Assembly: GCA_937895345.1 (NCBI GenBank)
Contig: CALAWP010000066.1
Span: forward strand, 62,001-126,000
Reading direction: 5' to 3'
DNA: 64,000 nt
Origin: an uncultured Paenibacillus sp.
GTDB taxonomy: Bacteria; Bacillota; Bacilli; Paenibacillales; Paenibacillaceae
Both the position numbers and the translations under genes were made by a program. Shown piece by piece: positions 48,773 through 55,915 of this stretch (position 1 is the stretch's first letter; every line of letters begins with the position of its first letter). Under the pieces are notes generated by a model. It was not told the origin of the DNA. It did not search any database and saw only the letters and a list, made by a program, of their open reading frames with translations.

Positions 48773-50113
48773 ATGAAAACCAAAGTTGCCGTTATCGGAT
48801 GCACGCATGCAGGCACCGCTGCCATTACCGAAATGACTCGTTTGTATCCCGACGCAGAAATTACCGTTTATGAAAGAAACGATAATATTTCGTTTTTGTC
48901 GTGCGGCATCGCCCTTCATGTAGGCGGCGTCGTACGCAAAGCCGAAGAGCTGTTCTACGCGACGCCGCAGCAGCTCGCAGACCTAGGCGTACAAACGCGC
49001 ATGCGGCATGAAGTGCTGGCGGTAGACACGGAGGCCAAGACGATTCGGGTCCGCAATCTGGCAACCGGCGACGCCTTCACCGATACGTACGACAAGCTGA
49101 TCGTGACGACCGGATCGTGGCCCGTCATTCCCCGGATGCAAGGCATCGACCTGGACAACGTCCTGTTGTGCAAAAATTACGGGCATGCGCAAACGATTAT
49201 CGAAAAAGCGAAGCAAGCCGATCGGATCGCCGTCATCGGCGCGGGCTACATCGGCATCGAGCTGGTCGAGGCGTTCGAAACGTTGGGCAAACAAGTGACG
49301 CTGATCGACAATATGGACCGGGTATTGTTCAAATATTTGGACCCCGAATTTACCGGCATTACGGAGCAAGCTTTGCGGGAACGCGGCATTCGGCTTGAAC
49401 TCGGGAAGACGGTCGCCGCGTTTCGCGACAACGGAGAAGGACGGGTCAACGCGGTCGTGACCGACAAAGGCGAATTGTTCGAAGCGGATATGGTCGTGCT
49501 GTGCATCGGCTTCCGCCCCAACACGGATCTGCTGAAAGGGCAAATCGATATGCTGCCGAACGGAGCGATCGTCGTGGACGAATATATGCGGGCAAGCAAA
49601 CCCGGCGTGTTTGCCGCAGGCGACAGCTGCGCGGTCCGGTATAACCCGACGGGCGAATACGCCTATATCCCTCTTGCCACCAATGCCGTACGAATGGGCA
49701 AGCTCGCGGCGCGCAACCTGATGAAGCCGGCCGTGAAATATGAAGGCACGCAAGGCACTTCGGGCATTAAAATTTATGACTATCATATCGCGTCGACCGG
49801 CATGACCGAAACGGCTGCCATTGCCGCAGGATTGAATGTGAAAAAAGTCACAATCATGGACAACGATCGGCCGGAATTTATGCCCGATTACGAGGCGGTT
49901 ACGCTGAAAGTGGTGTACGAAGCGGATACGGGACGCATCGTCGGCGCGCAAATTATGTCGAAGGCCGATCTGACCCAATGCATCAACACGATGTCGGTTT
50001 GCATTCACAACGGCATGACGATGGAGCAGCTCGGGTTTGTGGACTTTTTCTTCCAGCCGCATTACAACAAGCCGGTTAACCTGCTCAATCAGGCCGGGCT
50101 GCATGCCGTGTAA
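48773..50113 (+). CDS. nox: NADH oxidase / CoA-disulfide reductase-type flavoprotein
   Basis: A 446-residue FAD/NAD(P) disulfide-reductase-family enzyme: IGCTHAGTAAI dinucleotide fold, redox Cys44 in ISFLSCGIALHVGG, second fold IGAGYIGIELVEAF, AGDSCAVRYN, and a dimerisation domain. The single redox Cys fits water-forming NADH oxidase or CoA-disulfide reductase. Rex-type operators upstream support a role in NADH reoxidation. RBS AAGGAGG. Confidence 0.87.
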   Translation: MKTKVAVIGCTHAGTAAITEMTRLYPDAEITVYERNDNISFLSCGIALHVGGVVRKAEELFYATPQQLADLGVQTRMRHEVLAVDTEAKTIRVRNLATGDAFTDTYDKLIVTTGSWPVIPRMQGIDLDNVLLCKNYGHAQTIIEKAKQADRIAVIGAGYIGIELVEAFETLGKQVTLIDNMDRVLFKYLDPEFTGITEQALRERGIRLELGKTVAAFRDNGEGRVNAVVTDKGELFEADMVVLCIGFRPNTDLLKGQIDMLPNGAIVVDEYMRASKPGVFAAGDSCAVRYNPTGEYAYIPLATNAVRMGKLAARNLMKPAVKYEGTQGTSGIKIYDYHIASTGMTETAAIAAGLNVKKVTIMDNDRPEFMPDYEAVTLKVVYEADTGRIVGAQIMSKADLTQCINTMSVCIHNGMTMEQLGFVDFFFQPHYNKPVNLLNQAGLHAV

Positions 50114-50260
50114 ATAAAGACAAGGACGAAGTTTCAATTGTCGAGTTTGTCGCGGATAAGTTCCCGATCGGCCGCGTCGTTCATAATCTGATTTCAGGAT
50201 TTCAGGCTCCGCATTCGCCTATGCCTGACCATGACGACCGACAAGAGGAGGTGCTGTCCG

Positions 50261-51442
50261 ATGACTGATCGTCCGCAAGGCGGCTTGGCGCCGGCAGGTG
50301 GTATACCGCAACCGATCCGTAAGGATGGCGAAGGCTGGTGGGACTTTGGCCCCCGCGATGTTGTAAGGGATATGCAAAATCCGGACATGCTGGTCCCCCC
50401 AGTTACCGACGCCGGCACGATGCCCAATTTGAGGTTTTCCTTTTCCGATACTTACATGCAATTGAATCACGGGGGCTGGTCGCGGGAAATTACGGTGCGG
50501 CAGCTCCCGATCGCCACTACGCTTGCGGGGGTCAACATGGCGCTGACGCCGGGTGGGGTTCGCGAGCTGCATTGGCATCAGCAGGCGGAATGGGCCTTTA
50601 TGCTCGTCGGACGCGCTCGCATTACGGCAGTCGACCAGGACGGACGAAATTTTATCGCCGATGTGGGCGTCGGCGATCTGTGGTATTTTCCGCCCGGCAT
50701 CCCCCATTCTATTCAAGGAATGGAGGAGGGCTGCGAGTTTCTGCTCGTATTCGACGACGGGAGCTTTTCCGATCTGAACACGCTGTCCATCTCTGACTGG
50801 CTGGCCCATACGCCGAAGGAAGTGCTCTCCGCCAATTTCGGCGTGCCGGAATCGGCCTTCTCCGATATTCCGAAGCAGCAGGTCTATATTTTCCAAGGAA
50901 CCGTGCCCGGTCCGCTTGAAAGCCAGGCCGTAAGCAGCCCTTACGGCACGGTGCCCCGTCGGTTTACCCATCGGCTGCTGGCCCAAACGCCGCTCGTTAC
51001 GCCCGGCGGCACCGTGCGGATCGCCGATTCGTCCAATTTTCCCGCATCGGTCAATATTGCGGCGGCGCTGGTGGAAATCAAGCCTGGCGGAATGCGCGAA
51101 ATGCATTGGCATCCCAACAACGACGAGTGGCAGTATTATATAAAAGGAACGGGGCGAATGACCGTATTTGCCGCCAACGGAACGGCCCGGACGTTCGATG
51201 TCAGAGCCGGCGACGTCGGTTACGTGCCGTTTGCGCTCGGCCACTACGTGCAAAATACAGGGGATCAAAGCTTGTGGTTTCTCGAAATGTTCAAAAGCAG
51301 CCGATTCGAGGACGTTTCGCTGAATCAATGGATGGCGCTCACTCCCCGCGAGCTCGTCGGGCAAAACCTGCATATCGGACCGGAGCTGCTGGATGCGCTG
51401 AGAAAGGTGAAGTGGCCGGTCGTTAAATATACGGACCGTTGA
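50261..51442 (+). CDS. oxdC: Bicupin oxalate decarboxylase
   Basis: A 393-residue bicupin closely matching B. subtilis OxdC. N-terminal cupin ligands are in HWHQQAEW and GIPHSI; C-terminal ligands in HWHPNNDEW and ALGHYV. Mn-dependent conversion of oxalate to formate and CO2 is the known reaction. The catalytic lid that reads Ser-Glu-Asn-Ser-Thr in OxdC is Ser-Asp-Leu-Asn-Thr here (GSFSDLNTLSISDWLAHT). ATG 50261 follows GAGGAGGTG. Monocistronic. Confidence 0.9.
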   Translation: MTDRPQGGLAPAGGIPQPIRKDGEGWWDFGPRDVVRDMQNPDMLVPPVTDAGTMPNLRFSFSDTYMQLNHGGWSREITVRQLPIATTLAGVNMALTPGGVRELHWHQQAEWAFMLVGRARITAVDQDGRNFIADVGVGDLWYFPPGIPHSIQGMEEGCEFLLVFDDGSFSDLNTLSISDWLAHTPKEVLSANFGVPESAFSDIPKQQVYIFQGTVPGPLESQAVSSPYGTVPRRFTHRLLAQTPLVTPGGTVRIADSSNFPASVNIAAALVEIKPGGMREMHWHPNNDEWQYYIKGTGRMTVFAANGTARTFDVRAGDVGYVPFALGHYVQNTGDQSLWFLEMFKSSRFEDVSLNQWMALTPRELVGQNLHIGPELLDALRKVKWPVVKYTDR

Positions 51443-51467
51443 ACTCGTACGTTGTCGATCCTAGTCG

Positions 51468-51508
51468 GGCGGCGCTGCAATGCCGATTTTGTTACTTGCA
51501 GCGCCGCC
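51468..51508. repeat. Perfect 13-bp stem-loop after oxdC
   Basis: GGCGGCGCTGCAA pairs exactly with TTGCAGCGCCGCC (15-base loop), 26 bases after the oxdC stop. No T run follows, so it may protect the mRNA end or be a repeat; a degenerate second copy starts near 51527. Confidence 0.6.
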
Positions 51509-51596
51509 GCTGACGCCCGCTCCTGCCTGCAACGCTGATTGTGTTGCTTACAGCTCCGCCAGCGTCCCCTTCTCCAATAATATTAAGCGCTTTAGG

Positions 51597-51624
51597 TAGA
51601 CTTATATTTTTTGTCTGGTAAGAT
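51597..51624 (+). promoter_or_regulatory. Candidate promoter of the small ORF-GreA-domain unit
   Basis: TAGACT (51597-51602), 16 bases, TAAGAT (51619-51624). An AAGGCC/GGCCTT hairpin (about 51632-51656) follows in the leader. Confidence 0.4.
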
Positions 51625-51679
51625 AGTGGTTAAGGCCCCATCCCGTGGAGGCCTTCATTTCTGCGAGGAGGACAATGCC

Positions 51680-51754
51680 ATGAAAAGAAGCAACGAACAG
51701 TTCAGCCGCATGACGCCGAAACGAATCGGGGGTGAAATCTACTATGAACCGTAG
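51680..51754 (+). CDS. 24-residue leader/small protein overlapping the GreA-domain gene
   Basis: ATG at 51680 follows a strong GAGGAGG at eight bases. The frame encodes MKRSNEQFSRMTPKRIGGEI plus YYEP and ends in TAG eight bases inside the next gene. A highly basic start, no membrane helix. The overlap implies translational coupling or a regulatory upstream ORF. It may or may not make a stable protein. Confidence 0.45.
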   Translation: MKRSNEQFSRMTPKRIGGEIYYEP

Positions 51755-52217
51755 TCGCAGCCGCGAAAGCGACGTGAGGCAGAACGCTTTGAGGGAACGG
51801 CTGTTGGAGCAGCTGCAGCAGCTGGCCGAAGAAAGAAACCGGCTTCTCGAGGAGCTTTACCGGCACGGGGACAAGGAACGCAAGGAAATGGAAGCGCTGG
51901 CGGACAAGTATACCGAATGTCTGAAATCTTTTATTTCCAGACCCGCAAGCTACGAGCAGCCGATCGTGCTGATTGGCAGCCGCATTGAGGTTGAGTACCT
52001 GGAATACCGAACGACCGATTCCCTGATCATCGTATTTCCGCAGGAGGCGGACCCGGAAAACGGCCGCATCTCGTTTTTGTCGCCAGTCGGCAGCCAGCTG
52101 CTGATGGCTCCTTTGCATGCCGTTATTTCCATTTCCACGCCCGCCGGGTCTATGCAGGTCCGGGTAACTCGAATCGAATACGAAGCCGAGGACGCGCCGG
52201 CGCCGGAGCAGCTGTAG
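51744..52217 (+). CDS. GreA/GreB C-terminal-domain protein
   Basis: A 157-residue protein: a basic N-terminus and a long helical/coiled-coil part (about 10-65), then a GreA-type FKBP-like domain (IGSRIEVEYLEYRTTDSLIIVF, EADPENGRISFLSPVGSQLL). The acidic tip needed for transcript cleavage is not evident, so it is probably an RNA-polymerase secondary-channel or Rnk-like regulator rather than GreA. ATG 51744 lies within the end of the preceding small ORF. Confidence 0.75.
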   Translation: MNRSRSRESDVRQNALRERLLEQLQQLAEERNRLLEELYRHGDKERKEMEALADKYTECLKSFISRPASYEQPIVLIGSRIEVEYLEYRTTDSLIIVFPQEADPENGRISFLSPVGSQLLMAPLHAVISISTPAGSMQVRVTRIEYEAEDAPAPEQL

Positions 52218-52255
52218 CTCGCCGCAGCGCGGGCAATCTTGGCATGACAAGCTTT

Positions 52256-52289
52256 GCGGCTCAAGGGACCAGTCCCCTGAGCCGCTTTT
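52256..52289 (+). terminator. Intrinsic terminator after the GreA-domain gene
   Basis: GCGGCTCA-GGGAC / GTCCC-TGAGCCGC stem with a two-base loop and TTTT tail, 38 bases after the stop. Confidence 0.8.
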
Positions 52290-52361
52290 CATGTGCAAAC
52301 CCGCTACCCTTGCGTACCCACATAAAATATGGCGCCATTGCAGTTCTGCCATCACGTCAAG

Positions 52362-53054
52362 TTAAAACTGCCGGGCTGTCATTGCAGCTTGTTCACGATC
52401 CCGGACAAACAGGCGGTTCAGGCCGGCCTTGGCGCAAACGAGCGAAAACAGCAGAAAAAATACGGACCATACGATGGCGGGCACGCCCGTTGCCCCGCTC
52501 AAATTCGCCGCGTCTCCGGCCGCCGCCGGATCGGTGACCGCCAAATAGACCAGCACCAGCGGCGACACGACCGCTTCCTCCAGACATAAGAAGGCGACCA
52601 GCAAAAAGTACCCTTTTTGCAGCCACCCCGGCGCAAAAGCGGCCGCCGCCGAAACCGCGGCAAAGCCGGCGCACCACATCATTCCGTAGCCGTTCCGAAC
52701 GAACAGCACCAAGGAAACCAAGGCCGCCGCGGCAACGATGAATAGCCCTGCCTTAACTCTCCCTTTGGCGAACAGTGCCAGCAGCAGCGCCGCAAACGCC
52801 GCCGCGCCCGTATAACCGGCAAGAGAAATGGGAATCGACATCCATCCTTCCTGAAACCGGGTCAGCGTCACGCCGCTTTGATCGGCGTTCAGCTCAATTC
52901 TCATGACGCTGCCCTTAAGCACCAATGCCGCTATGGCATGGCACAGCTCGTGAATGAGCGTATTGACGTTGCGAAAAAATCCGGAAAACGGGATAAAGCG
53001 GGTAAGCAGCAGCATCGCAAGCAAAATAACCGACGTCCGCAGCCAGGTCAGCAT
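52362..53054 (-). CDS. M50B-like membrane metalloprotease homologue
   Basis: A 230-residue protein with about six membrane helices and IHELCHAIAALVLKG, a HExxH zinc motif of the peptidase M50B-like family. This family resembles site-2 proteases but lacks a proven substrate. The ATG at 53054 follows GAAGGAGG. A solitary leftward gene between a terminator and the ABC exporter. Confidence 0.75.
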   Translation of the reverse strand: MLTWLRTSVILLAMLLLTRFIPFSGFFRNVNTLIHELCHAIAALVLKGSVMRIELNADQSGVTLTRFQEGWMSIPISLAGYTGAAAFAALLLALFAKGRVKAGLFIVAAAALVSLVLFVRNGYGMMWCAGFAAVSAAAAFAPGWLQKGYFLLVAFLCLEEAVVSPLVLVYLAVTDPAAAGDAANLSGATGVPAIVWSVFFLLFSLVCAKAGLNRLFVRDREQAAMTARQF

Positions 53055-53130
53055 AAGCAGGCCTCCTTCTCGACTGCTTTTATATACGTTCAAAGGCGGC
53101 TTCCGATGCGCATCGCATCGAAAACCGCCC

Positions 53131-53162
53131 TCAAATGGCCATCGTTTCTTGCCCGATAAACG
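53131..53162 (-). pseudogene. Duplicated 3'-end remnant of an ABC exporter gene
   Basis: Leftward it reads PFIGQETMAI-stop, nearly the same as the end of the intact exporter (QFIEQETMAI-stop at 53206-53235), with 26 of about 30 bases conserved. It lies 44 bases beyond the intact gene. Probably what is left of a tandem duplicate or of the partner half-transporter after deletion. Confidence 0.55.
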
Positions 53163-53205
53163 GCTTGTTCGTTAGAACGTCGGCTTTGGGGCTCGATAAA
53201 CTGCG

Positions 53206-54957
53206 TTATATCGCCATCGTTTCTTGCTCGATAAACTGCTGCTTGACCAGCTTGCCGTACAGCTCATGCGACTGCAGCAGCTCCGAATGCGTGCCCTGGC
53301 CCGTTACCCGGCCTTCCTCCAGCACGACGATCCGGTCGGCGCTGCTGATCGTCGACAGCCGGTGGGCGATCACGAGCGTCGTCCTGTCCTTCATCAGCGT
53401 CTGCAGCGCTTCCTGCACCAGCTTCTCGGATTCGCTGTCCAGATGCGCGGTCGCTTCGTCCAGCAGCAATATTTCCGGGTCCCGCAGCAGAGCCCTTGCG
53501 ATGGCCAGCCGCTGCCGCTGTCCGCCGGACAGCTTCACGCCCCTTTCTCCCACTTCCGTATCCAATCCGTCCGGCAGCGATTCGATAAACTCGCTTAAGT
53601 TCGCCGCCTCCAGCGCCGCCAGCATGCTCGTCTCCTCGGCCTGGCCGAGTCCGTACGCCAGATTGTGACGGATCGTTCCCGCCATCATCGGGCTGTCCTG
53701 CGACACGTATGCGATCCGCCGCCTCCAGCCGTCGAGCGTCATGCCGTCGATGGGCGTATCCCCGTAACAAATCTGCCCGCCCGTCGGCGCGTAAAACCGC
53801 TCGATCAAGGAGAACAACGTCGTTTTGCCCGTTCCGCTCGGTCCTACGAACGCAGTCATGGATCCGGGCTCCGCGACGAAGCGGATATCGGTCAGCACCG
53901 TCCGGTCGGAGCTGTAGCCGAAGCTGACCTTGTCAAACCGAAGCGGCTGCCTGCCCGTGCCGGCGCCATCCTGCTTGGCCGCGGCGTTCCGCGCTTCCTC
54001 CGGCTCCTCCAAAGGCTCGTCCAGCAGCTCCGCGATCCGATGCGATGCGCCCATCGCTTTCTGAAATTGCGTAAAGAAGGAGGCCATCTGCGTAAACGGC
54101 ATCACAATCTGGAACATGTACAAAATAATCGCCACCAGCTCGCCCGTGCTCAGCGTGCCTTGCGCCACCCTCACGCCGCCGTAGCCGATCAGGATTACAA
54201 GAATCAGCAGCATGACCGTCATCATGAGAGGGGTTACGATAGACATTATTTTCGCTTCCTGAAGACCGAACCGGAACAGTCCCATAATGCGCAGCTTGCC
54301 CTGCTTCCGCTCCTCCTCTTCGGCCAGAGACGATTTGACGAGCCGGATCTCCGTCAGCACGCGGCCCAGATCTCCTTGAAACATAGCCGTCTCGTCCTGC
54401 ATCGCTTTGGACACCTTGAACATCCGGCTGCCGAGCGGCCACAGCACGAGAAGCGAAGCGGGAACGGCCCCCAGCATGAGCAGCGTCATCCGCCAGTCAA
54501 GATTGAGCAAAATGACGACACCCCCGACCACCGAGATAATGCCGCCCAAAAACGAAATGACATGACCGATAATGAACTCCTTGATGACGTTCGTATCGTT
54601 CGTCACCCGGCTCATCGTCTCTCCCGAAGCGTTGCGGTCAAAAAACGAAACCGGAAGCCGCAGCACGCGCTCCCATACTTCCTTGCGCAAGCCGCCGATG
54701 ACGTATTGGCCGACATAGGACATGGCATATACCGAGAAACCCGACATAGCTGTCTGAAAAATAAATACGGCGGCCAAAACGGCGATCGTTGCGCCTTGCA
54801 GCATGGACGCCGACGCCTCCTCGACCAAATTCATCGTCAGTAGCGGAATGAGCAGCGACAGTCCCGTCTCGCCCAAGCCCAGCACAACCGCTGCGACGAT
54901 AATCCAGACCGCCGGACGATGCTTCCCGATCATCTCTACGAATCTTTTAACTTCCAT
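53206..54957 (-). CDS. ABC exporter, fused membrane and ATPase domains (multidrug type)
   Basis: A 583-residue half-transporter: six-helix ABC membrane domain (about 1-300) and ATPase with Walker A GPSGTGKT, signature LSGGQRQR, Walker B ILLLDEATAHLDSES and H-switch IAHRLSTI. It resembles BmrA/LmrA multidrug exporters, which act as homodimers. It overlaps the MerR gene by 11 bases and is expected to be induced through it. Confidence 0.9.
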   Translation of the reverse strand: MEVKRFVEMIGKHRPAVWIIVAAVVLGLGETGLSLLIPLLTMNLVEEASASMLQGATIAVLAAVFIFQTAMSGFSVYAMSYVGQYVIGGLRKEVWERVLRLPVSFFDRNASGETMSRVTNDTNVIKEFIIGHVISFLGGIISVVGGVVILLNLDWRMTLLMLGAVPASLLVLWPLGSRMFKVSKAMQDETAMFQGDLGRVLTEIRLVKSSLAEEEERKQGKLRIMGLFRFGLQEAKIMSIVTPLMMTVMLLILVILIGYGGVRVAQGTLSTGELVAIILYMFQIVMPFTQMASFFTQFQKAMGASHRIAELLDEPLEEPEEARNAAAKQDGAGTGRQPLRFDKVSFGYSSDRTVLTDIRFVAEPGSMTAFVGPSGTGKTTLFSLIERFYAPTGGQICYGDTPIDGMTLDGWRRRIAYVSQDSPMMAGTIRHNLAYGLGQAEETSMLAALEAANLSEFIESLPDGLDTEVGERGVKLSGGQRQRLAIARALLRDPEILLLDEATAHLDSESEKLVQEALQTLMKDRTTLVIAHRLSTISSADRIVVLEEGRVTGQGTHSELLQSHELYGKLVKQQFIEQETMAI

Positions 54958-55762
54958 CCTGATCTCCTCCCATCAGTTGCGACCACTTGTCCGAATGCTC
55001 AAACGCTTCTCGCAAAAAGATCTCCTCTTCCTTGCTTAACCAAAGCGGAAACAGCTGGCGATCCAAGGCGTCTTCCGATTCCCCCAACGTTTCCAGCCAC
55101 TGCTTCTCCTGCTCGCTAAGGGAGCTTAACGCATCTCCCAGCGATTCCTGGACTACCTCAATAAAACGGTTGGAGCAGGCAACCGTCTCGGGATCTCCCG
55201 GCGCCTTGCCTTTTCTGCAAAGCTCCAGCAAATCCAGCAGCGAGGACATCATCGTCCGTTCCCTCTCCAGCCTTTCCGCATCCTCCAGATTGTCCATATA
55301 AATCGCTTGAATAAACGGCTCCGGCATTTGCCCGGCCAAATACGAACGCTGCTTCTCCTCCTGCTGAATGCCGTGAATAAACATGAGCAGCAAGGAGTTG
55401 TGAATCCGCTCCGCGCCGTCCAGCACCTTCATCATCCGGTTCATTGCGTACATCGCCCGCTCCAGCTGCTGCTTCTTGCGTTCCAGCATGCCGTACTGCT
55501 GCTCCAAAGCGTCGTACAGACTGCGGGTGCCCTGCATATAACGCGAAATCTCATCCAGCGGAAAATCCAAATATTTGAGCGTCAAAATATGCTGCAGCCG
55601 GATCAAATCGTCATCCGTATAATAACGGTGCCCTTGGGCGTTGCGGCCGGAAGCGGCCAGCAGCCCTTTGCGGTCGTAGAAACGGAGCGTACGCTCCGTC
55701 ACGCCCGTCAATTTGGCGAACTCGCCTACGCTATATTGCTTCAATGTTTCGGATTCACTCAT
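54947..55762 (-). CDS. MerR-family regulator with TipAS-like ligand domain
   Basis: A 271-residue regulator: MerR winged HTH (YSVGEFAKLTGVTERTLRFYDRKGLLAASGRNAQGHRYY in short blocks), a coiled-coil dimer helix (YGMLERKKQQLERAMYAM), and a C-terminal helical domain like TipAS, which binds diverse drugs. It is co-transcribed with the ABC exporter from a MerR-type promoter, so drug-induced export is the likely job. Confidence 0.88.
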   Translation of the reverse strand: MSESETLKQYSVGEFAKLTGVTERTLRFYDRKGLLAASGRNAQGHRYYTDDDLIRLQHILTLKYLDFPLDEISRYMQGTRSLYDALEQQYGMLERKKQQLERAMYAMNRMMKVLDGAERIHNSLLLMFIHGIQQEEKQRSYLAGQMPEPFIQAIYMDNLEDAERLERERTMMSSLLDLLELCRKGKAPGDPETVACSNRFIEVVQESLGDALSSLSEQEKQWLETLGESEDALDRQLFPLWLSKEEEIFLREAFEHSDKWSQLMGGDQDGS

Positions 55763-55783
55763 CGAACCGCCCCTTTCGATACG

Positions 55784-55814
55784 AGCATACCACTTGACGT
55801 TACGTCAGGCGCAA
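55784..55814 (-). promoter_or_regulatory. MerR-type promoter and operator
   Basis: Leftward TTGCGC (55814-55809), a 19-base spacer and TATGCT (55789-55784), with the palindrome TGACGTAACGTCA inside the spacer. The overlong 19-bp spacer with central dyad is the hallmark of MerR-activated promoters that the regulator untwists. It lies 22 bases before the merR-type start. Confidence 0.8.
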
Positions 55815-55915
55815 GCCCTTTAATGCTGGCCGACTATATTTTTTTCGTAAAAAAGCGGCGCAGCCGCCCCTTGCAAGGGGGAGACTGCGCCGCTTCACGC
55901 ATGGCGTCAAAAACC

